Program-made: the position numbers and the translations under genes | Notes under the pieces: model-generated | The model's database searches: none | What the model was told of the DNA's origin: nothing | Seen by the model: the letters and a program-made list of their open reading frames with translations, nothing else | In this document: positions 23,592 through 32,421 of the stretch, in pieces | Layout: every line of letters starts with the position of its first letter | Numbering within the stretch: position 1 is the first letter of the stretch | Assembly: GCA_902785575.1 (NCBI GenBank) | Contig: CACZZF010000012.1 | Span: 62,001 to 126,000, forward strand | DNA length: 64,000 bases | Reading direction: 5' to 3' | From: an uncultured Bacteroidia bacterium | GTDB taxonomy: Bacteria; Bacteroidota; Bacteroidia; Bacteroidales; UBA932

Positions 23592-24698
23592 ATGAAAACA
23601 GCGGTCGTAATACTAAATTGGAACACCAGGGACTTTCTGGAAAGATTCCTTCCGGGCCTGATAACCAGTATGCCTGAAGGCGCTGAAGTCTTGGTCGCCG
23701 ACAACGGGTCCACGGACGGATCATTAGAGCTGCTTGATGAGAAGTTCCCGGGAATCAAGCAGATACGTTTCGAAAAAAACCATGGCTTCACCGGTGGGTA
23801 TAACAGGGCTTTCGAGGCCTTGGTCAAAATGCCGGAAGCCTCTGATTTGGAGTATTTTCTGTTGATCAACTCAGACATCGAGGTCCCGGCCGGCTGGCTT
23901 GAGCCGTTGATCTCTTGGATGGACAGCCATCCGGACTGCGCCGCATGCGCCCCGAAACTCCATTCCTGGCAAGACCGTGATAGTTTCGAGTATGCCGGCG
24001 CCGCGGGAGGCTTGCTGGACAAATACGGTTATCCGTTCTGCAGGGGAAGAGTCCTTAAAAAGCTGGAGAAAGACGATGGCCAGTATGACTCCCCTTCCAA
24101 GGTTTTCTGGGCCACCGGAGCTTGCCTTATGGTCAGAAAAGCTGACTACGAGAAGATGGGAGGTCTGGACGAAAGGTTTTTCGCCCACATGGAGGAAATA
24201 GACCTCTGTTGGAGGTTACAGCTTGAGGGTCGGAATATTTGTGTGATTCCAGATTCTGTCGTATATCATGTCGGAGGAGGCACCCTACCGAATGACTCTC
24301 CTTGGAAGCTCAAGCTCAACTACCGCAACAACCTCCTCATGCTCCGGAACAATCTCGCCAAGACTTATGCGCTCAGGGAGGCCGTCTCAGCTGATTCAGC
24401 GGTCGCGGCGAGGAAAGGATTCAGGAAAGCCGGAAGAACCATATTCATGCGCCAGTGCTTGGACCTATGCTCCGCTCTTGTGTACCTTCTTACCGGAAAA
24501 ATCAGCCTTTTGAAATCCGTTTTTGAGGCCCACAAGGAGTACAGGAAACTCACCACAAGATTGGAAGTTTCTGAGATCCAGTCGTTCTTGGAGTCGCATA
24601 AAGGGATCTCGGCACCTTTCTTGTTCCCGAAATGGATCGTTCCTTTGGCTATGACCAAAGGAAATGGTATATTTGCCTATATTAGGAATAGAATATGA
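23592..24698 (+). CDS. Glycosyltransferase family 2
   Basis: This 368-aa GT2 enzyme is of the rhamnosyltransferase-like kind. The GT-A fold begins at once: TAVVILNWNTRDFLERF, then VLVADNGSTDGSLELL (nucleotide-binding Asp, residues 35-50), NHGFTGGYNRAFEAL and the metal-binding LLINSDIEVPAGWLEPL (about residues 94-110). FWATGACLMVRKADYEKMGGLDERFFAHMEEIDLCWRL (from about 176) is the usual catalytic Asp/Glu region. The C-terminus is hydrophobic or amphipathic (about 280-300) and may associate with the membrane. Its end overlaps the trkA start by 4 bp (ATGA), so the two are coupled, although their jobs seem unrelated. The sugar is unknown. Confidence 0.9.
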   Translation: MKTAVVILNWNTRDFLERFLPGLITSMPEGAEVLVADNGSTDGSLELLDEKFPGIKQIRFEKNHGFTGGYNRAFEALVKMPEASDLEYFLLINSDIEVPAGWLEPLISWMDSHPDCAACAPKLHSWQDRDSFEYAGAAGGLLDKYGYPFCRGRVLKKLEKDDGQYDSPSKVFWATGACLMVRKADYEKMGGLDERFFAHMEEIDLCWRLQLEGRNICVIPDSVVYHVGGGTLPNDSPWKLKLNYRNNLLMLRNNLAKTYALREAVSADSAVAARKGFRKAGRTIFMRQCLDLCSALVYLLTGKISLLKSVFEAHKEYRKLTTRLEVSEIQSFLESHKGISAPFLFPKWIVPLAMTKGNGIFAYIRNRI

Positions 24699-26056
24699 AA
24701 ATCGTCATTCAAGGAGCCGGTGAGATCGGATCCCATCTGGCCAAGATGCTAAGCAAAGAGGCCAACGATATCACCATCATAGACGAGGATCCCCAAAGGC
24801 TCAACAGCTTAACCGCGATCGCCGATGTGATGGCAATTGAGGGGCGTCCTTCCTCTATAAATGTAATGAGGGAGGCGGATGTCCAGAATGCGGATCTGTT
24901 CATCTCCGTCGTGCCTTTTGTGCCTCAGGATGTGAATATCATCAGCGCTCTTCTGGCGAAGAACCTCGGAGCGAAAAAAGTCACCGCAAGAATTGACGAC
25001 AATGAGTTTCTGACTCCGGAGAACAAACTGCTGTTCAAGCAGATGGGCATAGAGCTTATGTTCTATCCCGAGCGACTTGCCGCTGATGAGATATTCGATC
25101 TCCTGAAGCATTCCTCAGCATCCGAATCGATGGATTTCGCCCGAGGAAAGCTGCAGGTCGAAGTATTCAAACTGGAAGAGGACTCCCCTCTTCTCGACAT
25201 GAAGATCGCCGAGTTCGCCGCTATCGCCAGCAAAGACGAGCTCCAGTTCAGGGTTATCGCCATCTCCCGTGGCGGTAAAACCATAATGCCCAAATTCGAC
25301 ACCAAACTCCAGTACCATGATCTGGTGTTTATCATAGCGACCAGGGAAGGAATCGGTTTCCTGATGAAGTTCCTTGGGAAGAACCATGTTGAGACCGACA
25401 AGGTGATGATTCTGGGTGGTTCCAGGATAGCTGAACTTGCCGCGGAACAGTTGAGCAGGAAGATAAGCCTGGTGAAGATCCTTGAGAAAGACAAGGAGAG
25501 GGCCATGGAACTCTCCGAGCGGCTCCCGGACAATGTCGTGGTGGTCGTAGGAGATGGTCGCAACTCAGAACTACTTGTGGATGAGGGAATTAAAGGCTTT
25601 GATGCGTTCCTTGCCCTGACTGGCAAAGACGAAGCAAACGTGCTGGCTTGCGTGTCAGCCAAGAAATTCGGAGTCGAGAAAACCATAGCCGAAGTAGAGA
25701 ATATAGAGTACATCCACCTTGCCGAGGAAATGGGTGTCGACTCAGTCATCAACAAGAAACTCATCACTGCCGGAAGGCTTTTCAAGTTCACTCTCAGCGG
25801 CAAGGCCAGGCTGGTCAAATACATGAGCGGCACCGATGCTGAGGTCCTGGAATTCACTGTACCGCCGGGTAGCGCCATTACCAAGGCCCCGTTGAAAGAT
25901 CTCTCCTTCCCGAAGGATTCAGTGATTGGAGGAGTGATCCGCGGCAGCGAGTCGATGATAGCGATCGGAACCACCAAGATCGAGGCCTATGACCGGGTGG
26001 TGGTGTTCGCTCTTCCCCATGCGGTCAAGGAGGTGGACAAGTTTTTCAAGCAGTAA
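24695..26056 (+). CDS. trkA: Trk system potassium uptake regulator TrkA
   Basis: This 453-aa cytoplasmic NAD-binding regulator of Trk/Ktr potassium channels has the classic duplicated layout. RCK domain 1 starts MKIVIQGAGEIGSHLAKML with GAGEIGSHLA as dinucleotide motif and an acidic IIDEDPQRL at the end of strand 2; a TrkA-C domain follows (about residues 140-220). RCK domain 2 begins KVMILGGSRIAELAAEQL near residue 232, followed by a second TrkA-C domain. The membrane partner TrkH is not in the window. It overlaps the upstream GT2 gene by 4 bp and is followed by a YkvA-type gene 12 nt later. Confidence 0.95.
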   Translation: MKIVIQGAGEIGSHLAKMLSKEANDITIIDEDPQRLNSLTAIADVMAIEGRPSSINVMREADVQNADLFISVVPFVPQDVNIISALLAKNLGAKKVTARIDDNEFLTPENKLLFKQMGIELMFYPERLAADEIFDLLKHSSASESMDFARGKLQVEVFKLEEDSPLLDMKIAEFAAIASKDELQFRVIAISRGGKTIMPKFDTKLQYHDLVFIIATREGIGFLMKFLGKNHVETDKVMILGGSRIAELAAEQLSRKISLVKILEKDKERAMELSERLPDNVVVVVGDGRNSELLVDEGIKGFDAFLALTGKDEANVLACVSAKKFGVEKTIAEVENIEYIHLAEEMGVDSVINKKLITAGRLFKFTLSGKARLVKYMSGTDAEVLEFTVPPGSAITKAPLKDLSFPKDSVIGGVIRGSESMIAIGTTKIEAYDRVVVFALPHAVKEVDKFFKQ

Positions 26057-26068
26057 ACCGGAATCAAG

Positions 26069-26455
26069 ATGAACGCCCTGGACAATAACTATAATAAGTA
26101 TCAGAAATATTTCTCCGACGACCAGTTCTGGGGAAAACTCAAGAGAATGGCCCGCAAGGCCGGAATCAAGATCGCTTATGCCGCCTTGCTGTTATACTAT
26201 GTCCTCCGCAACCCGGCCACTCCGAAAGCGGACAGGACCAAGATCATTGGCGCCCTGGGATATCTCATCCTCCCGACCGACCTTATTCCCGACTTCCTTC
26301 CTGTGGTAGGCTACACCGATGACCTGGCCGCCATCATGTGGGCTCTATATTCAGTGGCCAAGAACATCACCCCTGAAGTGAAGATCATGGCTCGGGAAAA
26401 GCTCGGGGAATGGTTCCAGGACTACGACAGTTCCGACCTCGAAGGGATGTCGTGA
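26069..26455 (+). CDS. YkvA/DUF1232 family small membrane-associated protein
   Basis: This 128-aa protein has a DUF1232 (YkvA) domain: ALGYLILPTDLIPDFLPVVGYTDDLAAI (about residues 70-98) is the diagnostic block, with two hydrophobic segments (about 35-47 and 70-86). The function of the family is not known. The gene lies between trkA (12-nt gap) and the ABC-F gene (1-nt gap) and so belongs to one operon. It might be associated with the membrane, but no partner can be named. Confidence 0.88.
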   Translation: MNALDNNYNKYQKYFSDDQFWGKLKRMARKAGIKIAYAALLLYYVLRNPATPKADRTKIIGALGYLILPTDLIPDFLPVVGYTDDLAAIMWALYSVAKNITPEVKIMAREKLGEWFQDYDSSDLEGMS

Positions 26456-26456
26456 T

Positions 26457-28253
26457 ATGCCTAGCTATCTCCAAATAGAGAACATTTCAAAGTCTTACGG
26501 CCCGAAGATTCTCTTCGAGCATATAGGTTTCAACGTCAATGAGGGCGATAAGATAGCCCTGATTGCCCCAAATGGTACCGGCAAGACCAGCCTGCTGCGC
26601 ATTCTCGCCGGCAAGGACAGTTCCGACTCCGGTGGCCGAGTCCTTTTCCTCAAGGACATAAGGATAGCCTTCTTGGAGCAGGAATATGATTTCGATCCGG
26701 CGGCGACCGTCTGGGACCAGATCATAGCTGACAGTTCCAAATGGATGGAACATCTTGATCCTGAGCATGTGGCGGCCTATGAACTCAAGATCCGCCAACT
26801 GTTGACCTCCTTCTCTATTGAAGACTCTTCGAGGCGAATGGGAGACTTGTCCGGCGGTGAGATCAAGAGAGTCGCCATCATTGTGATGCTCGCGAGCGAG
26901 GCGGATTTCTACATAATGGACGAGCCAACCAACCATCTCGACATCGAGGCTATCGAATATCTTGAGAGCTATTTAACCCGGGCCCGCTGCACCCTGTTGA
27001 TGGTGACTCATGACAGGTACTTCCTGGATAGCGTGGCGAACATTGTGATGGAGATCGACCGGGGGCAGGTATACATTTATAAAGGCGACTATGAAAACTA
27101 CCTTGAAAAGCGCCAGGAGAGGATAGACAACTACAACGCCGAGACTGACAAAGTCCGCAATATCCTTCGCAGGGAGCTGGAGTGGATGCATGCCAGCCCA
27201 TGCGCCCGTACAGGGAAGGCCAAGTCCAGGAAAAACGCTTTCTATGAGCTTCAGGATAGAGCCGGCCAGGTCTACCGGACGACCCAGCTGAACCTGGATG
27301 AGATGGGAGGAGCCACAAGACTAGGGACAAAGATTATCAACTGTAAGAATTTGGGATTCAGCCTCGGTGGAACGACCTTCATGAAGGATTTCACCTATAA
27401 TTTCCAACGTTACGAGAGAGTCGGCATCGTGGGTGGAAACGGCTCAGGGAAAACGACTTTCATCAACCTTCTGACTGGAAGGACAGGTGTGGACTTCCCT
27501 TTCGAGGTCACCGGAACCATCGAAAGAGGTGAGTCTCTGAATATCGGATATTACCGTCAGGACGGGATGAGTTTCGATGAGGACCAGACCGTGCTTGAGA
27601 CAGTGAACGACACCCATCTCCTGGGACGTTTCATGTTCCCGCATGACATGCTGAACAACAAGATCAGGAAGCTCTCCGGAGGCGAGAAGCGCAGGCTATA
27701 TCTGCTTACCATCCTGATGCGCCAGCCGAACCTCCTGGTGATGGACGAGCCTACGAACGACCTGGACATCGTGACTCTGAACGTGTTGGAGGAGTATCTC
27801 AAAGAATATAAAGGCACCCTCATAATTGTCTCGCATGACAGGCATTTCCTGGACCGCCTCGTGGACCATCTGTTCATATTCATGGGCGACGGTACCGTCA
27901 AGGATTATGTCGGCAGCTACAGCCAGTACCGTGAATATGTCCGCCGCCAGCCCAAAGTTTCTAACGCCGACGGTGGGGATAGCGTCAGGGGAGATGTCCC
28001 TCCTGACGCCGTCGCTGACAACAAGAGAAAGGACCGCCGGAAGTTGACTTATAAGGAGCAAAAGGAGTTTGAGGGGCTTGAGAAGGACATCGAGACATTG
28101 ACCACTGAGAAAGCTGACCTCGAATCGAAACTCAGTGGAGGTATAACCGACGTGGAGGAACTCAGGAAAGCCTCAGCCAGATTCTCAGAGGTTTCCAACC
28201 TCCTCGACGCCGCCGAAACCAGATGGCTGGAGCTGTCCATGATTCTGGATTGA
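26457..28253 (+). CDS. ABC-F family ATPase (Uup-like)
   Basis: This 598-aa soluble protein has two ABC ATPase domains and no membrane segments, the ABC-F type that acts on ribosomes or nucleic acids. Domain 1 has Walker A APNGTGKTSLL (about residues 38-48), signature LSGGEIKR and Walker B FYIMDEPTNHLD. Domain 2 has GGNGSGKTTFIN (about 328-339), LSGGEKRRLYLL and LLVMDEPTNDLD. A Lys/Glu-rich C-terminal coiled coil (about residues 520-598) resembles Uup. A role in translation quality control or branched-DNA processing is possible from the family; no antibiotic-resistance role is implied. It is third in a run with trkA and ykvA-like genes. Confidence 0.93.
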   Translation: MPSYLQIENISKSYGPKILFEHIGFNVNEGDKIALIAPNGTGKTSLLRILAGKDSSDSGGRVLFLKDIRIAFLEQEYDFDPAATVWDQIIADSSKWMEHLDPEHVAAYELKIRQLLTSFSIEDSSRRMGDLSGGEIKRVAIIVMLASEADFYIMDEPTNHLDIEAIEYLESYLTRARCTLLMVTHDRYFLDSVANIVMEIDRGQVYIYKGDYENYLEKRQERIDNYNAETDKVRNILRRELEWMHASPCARTGKAKSRKNAFYELQDRAGQVYRTTQLNLDEMGGATRLGTKIINCKNLGFSLGGTTFMKDFTYNFQRYERVGIVGGNGSGKTTFINLLTGRTGVDFPFEVTGTIERGESLNIGYYRQDGMSFDEDQTVLETVNDTHLLGRFMFPHDMLNNKIRKLSGGEKRRLYLLTILMRQPNLLVMDEPTNDLDIVTLNVLEEYLKEYKGTLIIVSHDRHFLDRLVDHLFIFMGDGTVKDYVGSYSQYREYVRRQPKVSNADGGDSVRGDVPPDAVADNKRKDRRKLTYKEQKEFEGLEKDIETLTTEKADLESKLSGGITDVEELRKASARFSEVSNLLDAAETRWLELSMILD

Positions 28254-28280
28254 TAACTGATTATTCACTATATTCGCGAT

Positions 28281-29663
28281 ATGAGCTCATTTCTAGCACC
28301 TCCTCCCTTCAAAGAGGAAATGACCGGCCCGGAGGTCGATTCCATCTACAAGAAAAAACGCTTGCAGGTATTCCTGGGCATATTCATAGGCTACGCCGGC
28401 TTTTACATCGTCCGCAAGAATTTCTCGATGGCCATCCCCGGACTCGAGGCTCTCGGCTTCACCACTGAGGAACTCGCCATCGTGCTGTCGATGAACGCTA
28501 TAGCTTACGGATTCTCGAAGTTCCTGATGGCCAGCATCTCGGACCGTAGCGACGCCCGGAAGTTCTTGCCCCTCGGCCTGGTCTTGGCCGCCCTCTCAAT
28601 GGCGTTCATGATCGTTCCGGTGCAGTGGCTCGGAATCGAGCACAAGTTCTGGGCGATAGCGCTCATGTCATTGCTCAACTTCCTTGTGGGTTGGTTCAAC
28701 GGAATGGGCTGGCCTCCATGCGGAAGGGTCATGACACGATGGTTCTCCATTAAGGAACGCGGCACTTGGATGTCAGTCTGGAATTGCGCCCACAACGTCG
28801 GAGGCGCTTTGGTCGGACCTATGGCCACTTACGGCGCGGTTTGGTTCGGATCGTGGTTCTACGGTGCCCATACCGATCATTATTTCCTGATCGGATCTTT
28901 CGTGTTCCCGGCCGCCGTGGCCATCCTCATAGCTATTATCGCATACTGCATGATCCGTGACACACCTCAGTCACTCGGACTCCCCTCCATCGAGAAATGG
29001 TCCGGCCATGCGGCCAAGCATTACACTGTCAAGAGCGAGGAAGTCATGTCTGTCAAGGATATATTCAGGACAGTCCTTTCCAACAAACTGCTCTGGTATA
29101 TCGCTTTCGCCAACGCCTTCGTCTACATGGTCCGTTATGGTTGTCTTGACTGGGCACCGAAGATATTAACTGACAAAGGAATAGACCTAACCAGCACCGG
29201 CTGGGCGTACTTCGCCTACGAGTTCGCCGCCATCCCTGGAACTTTGTTCTGCGGCTGGCTCAGCGACAAAGTTTTCAACGGAAGAAGAGCGCTCCCTACT
29301 ATGCTGTTCATGGCCCTCGTGGGAGTCGCCATATTCATTTATTGGAAAAACCTTGAAAATCTGACCGTCATCATCTCTTGCCTGATAGCCATCGGCTTCT
29401 TCATCTACGGCCCTGTCATGCTGATTGGTGTGCAAGCCCTTGACCTCGCCCCGAAGAACGCCGCCGGCACCGCCGCCGGACTTACCGGATTCCTAGGTTA
29501 TGTGCTGGGCACGGCGATTCTGGCCAACATCCTGGTGGGCTTCACGATGAGACGAGCCGGATTGGACACCGTGTTCATCCTTTTCATAGCCGCCTGCGTC
29601 ATCTCGATCCTGTTGATGGGTCTGACTTACAAGGCAGAGCAGTATCTCGCGAAGAAAGAGTAG
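28281..29663 (+). CDS. MFS organophosphate:phosphate antiporter-like transporter (GlpT/UhpC type)
   Basis: This 460-aa major facilitator transporter is of the organophosphate:phosphate antiporter family (GlpT, UhpT, UhpC). Family features are FIGYAGFYIVRKNFSMAIPG in helix 1, an MFS loop SISDRSDARKFLPLG after helix 2, and the GlpT-like stretch NGMGWPPCGRVMTRWFSIKERG (about residues 150-171). About 12 helices are visible. Such proteins swap glycerol-3-phosphate or hexose phosphates for phosphate. That would fit the phosphoesterases of the SusC/SusD locus 5 kb away, but this is inference. The stop codon TAG is joined to a palindromic repeat array. Confidence 0.88.
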   Translation: MSSFLAPPPFKEEMTGPEVDSIYKKKRLQVFLGIFIGYAGFYIVRKNFSMAIPGLEALGFTTEELAIVLSMNAIAYGFSKFLMASISDRSDARKFLPLGLVLAALSMAFMIVPVQWLGIEHKFWAIALMSLLNFLVGWFNGMGWPPCGRVMTRWFSIKERGTWMSVWNCAHNVGGALVGPMATYGAVWFGSWFYGAHTDHYFLIGSFVFPAAVAILIAIIAYCMIRDTPQSLGLPSIEKWSGHAAKHYTVKSEEVMSVKDIFRTVLSNKLLWYIAFANAFVYMVRYGCLDWAPKILTDKGIDLTSTGWAYFAYEFAAIPGTLFCGWLSDKVFNGRRALPTMLFMALVGVAIFIYWKNLENLTVIISCLIAIGFFIYGPVMLIGVQALDLAPKNAAGTAAGLTGFLGYVLGTAILANILVGFTMRRAGLDTVFILFIAACVISILLMGLTYKAEQYLAKKE

Positions 29664-29784
29664 ATCTTTCGCCGCGCTCAAGATGACAATATAATTCTGA
29701 GCCTGCGACCACTGTCATTCTGAGCCTGCGACCACTGTCATTCTGAGCCTGCGACCACTGTCATTCTGAGCCTGCGAAGAATCT
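29662..29784. repeat. Palindromic repeat expanded into a 23-bp tandem array
   Basis: The element starts AGATCTTTCGCCGCGCTC, inside the transporter stop codon, then carries a 23-bp unit (ATTCTGAGCCTGCGACCACT then GTC). The unit is repeated at 29694-29716, 29717-29739 and 29740-29762, with a fourth, partial unit from 29763. The array ends GAAGAATCT. It is the repeat family half-site amplified in tandem. The rest of the gap to grpE has no other obvious feature. Confidence 0.85.
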
Positions 29785-29858
29785 CTCTGCCATTCTGTCA
29801 GCGATTCTTTGTTGGCAGATAATTTGATATGTCCAAATTAGTTTAATGGAGAAAGACT

Positions 29859-30416
29859 ATGAGCAAGAAGAAAAACAATGAGGAAGTAAAAGAGGAAGTG
29901 AAGGAAGAGAAGGTCAAGAAAGAGGATCTCGCCAACGAGAAACTTGAGGCTGATTTGGAGGCTCTTAGGAAAGAGAACGAGGAGCTGAAAACAAGCGTGG
30001 CGAAGGAGAAGGACGACTATCTCCGCCTGATGGCCGATTTCGAGAATTTCCGCCGTCACTCCGCTGAGACGAAGCTTGAGCTAGTCAGCACAGCATCCGC
30101 TGACATAATCAAGGGCCTGCTTCCTGTTCTCGACGACTTCGAGCGTGCGATGAAAATGCTCACAGATGCTGAAGACAAGGTAGCCGTCGAGGGCACAGAA
30201 TTGATATATAATAAGTTAATGACTTTCCTCAAGGCTAAGGGACTGGACATCATCAAGGCAAAAGACGAGAAGTTTGACACTGATTTCCATGAGGCCGTGG
30301 CTCAAGTGCCGGTTCCCGAAGAGGATAAGAAGGGCCTTGTGTTCGACGTGGTACAGACCGGTTATACTCTTTCCGGAAAGGTAATCCGTTACGCAAAGGT
30401 CGTTGTCGGAATATAG
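29859..30416 (+). CDS. grpE: Nucleotide exchange factor GrpE
   Basis: GrpE (185 aa) releases ADP from DnaK in the Hsp70 cycle. The N-terminal 50 residues are charged and coiled coil-like (KKKNNEEVKEEVKEE), followed by the long dimer helix ending in LMADFENFRRHSAE (about residues 65-78). The C-terminal beta-wing domain contains FDTDFHEAVAQVPVPEEDKKG and GYTLSGKVIRYAKVVVG. Length and order fit the family. dnaJ follows after 11 nt, as in many Bacteroidota. dnaK and hrcA are not in the window. Confidence 0.96.
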   Translation: MSKKKNNEEVKEEVKEEKVKKEDLANEKLEADLEALRKENEELKTSVAKEKDDYLRLMADFENFRRHSAETKLELVSTASADIIKGLLPVLDDFERAMKMLTDAEDKVAVEGTELIYNKLMTFLKAKGLDIIKAKDEKFDTDFHEAVAQVPVPEEDKKGLVFDVVQTGYTLSGKVIRYAKVVVGI

Positions 30417-30427
30417 GAGGTTGATCC

Positions 30428-31618
30428 ATGGCTGAGAAAAGAGACTATTACGAGGTTCTGGGAATCGCCAAGACAGCGACCGCTGATGAGATAAAACTTG
30501 CCTACAGGAAGGCTGCCATGAAATGGCATCCTGACCGCTGGGTTGAAGGTACTGACGCTGAGAAGAAAACCGCCGAGGAAAAGTTCAAAGAGGCCTCGGA
30601 GGCTTATTCAGTGCTTAGCGACCCTGACAAGAAGGCCAGGTACGACCAATTCGGATTCTCCGGTGTGGACGGCCAGGCGGGACCTGATTTCAGCGGAGGC
30701 TTCGGCAACCTGGAGGATATCCTTCGGGATCTCTTCGGAGGAGGCTTCGGTGGTTTCGGAGGCTTTGGCGGGTTCAGTGGATTCGGCGGTGGAGGCGGCT
30801 CCACAAGGTCCCAGACCAGGGTTTATAAAGGACGTGACATCCGTACGAGAGTACGTCTGACTTTGGAGGAAATCGCCAAGGGCGTTGAGAAAGAGATCAC
30901 GATAGAGCGCAACCGCCCCTGCCCCGACTGCGGAGGTAAAGGTACCAAGAACTCTTCAGACATAAAGACTTGCCCGACCTGTAACGGATCGGGCCAGGTC
31001 CAGCATGTGACCAACTCATTGTTCGGAAGGACAATGACTTATTCCACCTGCCCCCAGTGCGGTGGTGAGGGAAAGATAGTCACCAATCCATGCCGCACAT
31101 GCGGAGGCACCGGGCTTGTGAGGAAACGTGAGACTGTCAAAGTCAAGATCCCGGCTGGTGTCGAGGATGGAATGCAGCTTACTCTCAGGGGTGAGGGCCA
31201 TGCGGCTCCTCATAACGGGGTGAACGGAGACCTGCTTGTCATTATCGAGGAGGTTGCACATTCCAACCTTAAGAGAGAAGGCAACAACCTCTTCTATTCC
31301 ACCATGATATCCGTCACGGACGCCATACTCGGCACCGAGATAGCAGTCCCTTGCATAGACGGGACCTATAAGGTAAAGGTCGAACCCGGCACACAATCTG
31401 GAACCGTCGTGAAACTCCGCGGAAAAGGCCTTCCGGCAGTGAGCGGATACGGAAGCGGGACTGGAGACATGTATGTGAAAATCCTTGTCTGGATACCTAA
31501 AAGGCTATCGAGCGATGAGAAAGCCGCCCTGCAAAACATGAGGACCAGCCGTTCCTTCACTCCTGATCCTTCAAGGGACGATAAGGCGGTGTTTGACAAG
31601 ATCAAGGATATTTTTTAA
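30428..31618 (+). CDS. dnaJ: Chaperone DnaJ (Hsp40, class I)
   Basis: This 396-aa class I J-protein stimulates DnaK ATPase and binds unfolded clients. The J-domain covers about residues 1-72 with HPD at MKWHPDRW. A Gly/Phe-rich linker follows (FGGGFGGFGGFGGFSGFGG). Next come four zinc-binding CxxCxGxG repeats (CPDCGGKG, CPTCNGSG, CPQCGGEG, CRTCGGTG; about 155-235) and a C-terminal client-binding region. All key residues are present. A slightly longer J-domain loop (DRWVEGTDAEKK) is seen. It is the second gene of grpE-dnaJ. Confidence 0.97.
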   Translation: MAEKRDYYEVLGIAKTATADEIKLAYRKAAMKWHPDRWVEGTDAEKKTAEEKFKEASEAYSVLSDPDKKARYDQFGFSGVDGQAGPDFSGGFGNLEDILRDLFGGGFGGFGGFGGFSGFGGGGGSTRSQTRVYKGRDIRTRVRLTLEEIAKGVEKEITIERNRPCPDCGGKGTKNSSDIKTCPTCNGSGQVQHVTNSLFGRTMTYSTCPQCGGEGKIVTNPCRTCGGTGLVRKRETVKVKIPAGVEDGMQLTLRGEGHAAPHNGVNGDLLVIIEEVAHSNLKREGNNLFYSTMISVTDAILGTEIAVPCIDGTYKVKVEPGTQSGTVVKLRGKGLPAVSGYGSGTGDMYVKILVWIPKRLSSDEKAALQNMRTSRSFTPDPSRDDKAVFDKIKDIF

Positions 31619-31636
31619 ATATTCCTCGAAAAAAGT

Positions 31637-31666
31637 TTTGTGATTGTAAAATTATTCGTACTTTTG
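31637..31666 (+). promoter_or_regulatory. Promoter of rplS
   Basis: TTTG (31637-31640), an 18-nt spacer and TACTTTTG (31659-31666) match the Bacteroidota consensus. The start should lie near 31673, leaving a leader of about 70 nt before rplS. Confidence 0.75.
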
Positions 31667-31741
31667 CAGTCCGAAATTTAAGAGCAACCTCTTGCGGGTC
31701 GTTATCAGATGTGCGTAATGTTGCGTAAAAAGTATTGAGAG

Positions 31742-32125
31742 ATGGATTTAATGAAAATTGCTGAGCAATCTTTCGCTAACGAGAAAGTTGCTACCTTCCC
31801 TAAGTTCAAGGCCGGTGACACCATCACCGTCACTTACAGGATCAAGGAAGGCGATAAGGAGAGGCTCCAGAACTTCAGGGGCGTCGTCATCCAGGAAAGG
31901 GGCGCTACCCCGACCACCAGGACTTTCACCGTCCGCAAGGTTTCCGGTGGAATTGGTGTTGAGAGGATTTTCCCCTTCCAGTCACCGTTCATCGAGAACA
32001 TCGAGCTGAACAAGGTCGGTAAGGTCCGCAGAGCCAGGATATTCTACCTGCGTAACCTCTCTGGTAAGAAGGCCAGGATCAAGGAGCGCAAGTTCGCTGG
32101 CAAAAAGGTTGAGGACGCCGAATAG
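31742..32125 (+). CDS. rplS: 50S ribosomal protein bL19
   Basis: bL19 (127 aa) lies at the subunit interface. The conserved core is present: [29 protein letters not shown] (about residues 22-50), [22 protein letters not shown] and the C-terminal [19 protein letters not shown]. The C-terminal extension is short. The ATG at 31742 is preferred, with the alternative MKIAEQSF three codons in. It stands alone rather than behind trmD, and is followed 8 nt later by a tRNA-Arg gene, so the mRNA and tRNAs likely share a transcript ending at the terminator near 32330. Confidence 0.96.
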   Translation: MDLMKIAEQSFANEKVATFPKFKAGDTITVTYRIKEGDKERLQNFRGVVIQERGATPTTRTFTVRKVSGGIGVERIFPFQSPFIENIELNKVGKVRRARIFYLRNLSGKKARIKERKFAGKKVEDAE

Positions 32126-32133
32126 AAAGCTAA

Positions 32134-32210
32134 GGTCCCCTAGCTCAACTGAATAGAGCATCTGACTACGGATCAGAAGGTTACAGGTTTGAATCCTGTG
32201 GGGATCACCA
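32134..32210 (+). tRNA. tRNA-Arg (anticodon ACG)
   Basis: This is a full cloverleaf. The acceptor arm GGTCCCC pairs with GGGGATC (one G-U). The anticodon stem TCTGA/TCAGA encloses loop CTACGGA, giving anticodon ACG. The T arm contains GGTTTGAATCC. A discriminator A and an encoded CCA end the gene. The A34 anticodon base is normally edited to inosine. Confidence 0.95.
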
Positions 32211-32215
32211 CTTTA

Positions 32216-32288
32216 GCGGAATTAGCTCAGTTGGTAGAGCATCAGCTTCCCAAGCTGAGGGTCGCGAGTTCGAATCTCGTATTCCGCT
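32216..32288 (+). tRNA. tRNA-Gly (anticodon CCC)
   Basis: The acceptor arm GCGGAAT pairs with ATTCCGC, followed by discriminator T. The D arm reads TAGCTCAGTTGGTAGAGCA. The anticodon stem TCAGC/GCTGA holds loop TTCCCAA, so the anticodon is CCC. The T arm has GAGTTCGAATCTC. No CCA is encoded, unlike the tRNA-Arg 5 nt upstream. Confidence 0.93.
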
Positions 32289-32299
32289 CGCAAATTAAA

Positions 32300-32330
32300 A
32301 GATAGCCGATCATTCGGCTATCTTTTTTTT
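32300..32330 (+). terminator. Terminator of the rplS-tRNA unit
   Basis: A 10-bp perfect stem (32300-32309 with 32314-32323, AGATAGCCGA/TCGGCTATCT) with loop TCAT runs into T8. It closes the rplS, tRNA-Arg, tRNA-Gly transcript. Confidence 0.92.
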
Positions 32331-32350
32331 GTATAGATCCACCCACAACC

Positions 32351-32395
32351 AAAAACCTCCGCCCAAATCGCCTTATATCAGGCTTTGGGCGGAGG
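32351..32395 (-). terminator. Terminator of the secA-bactofilin operon
   Basis: A 12-bp perfect stem (32384-32395 with 32356-32367, CCTCCGCCCAAA type) has an inner GCC/GGC pairing. On the minus strand it is followed by five T (32355-32351). It lies 27 nt beyond the bactofilin stop. Confidence 0.82.
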
Positions 32396-32421
32396 CGTGG
32401 AATAGAAAACCTTACGGCTCG

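Noticed and set aside
29694-29784. Possible CRISPR array
   Set aside because: The 23-bp units are directly contiguous without spacers and belong to the palindromic repeat family; no cas gene is nearby.
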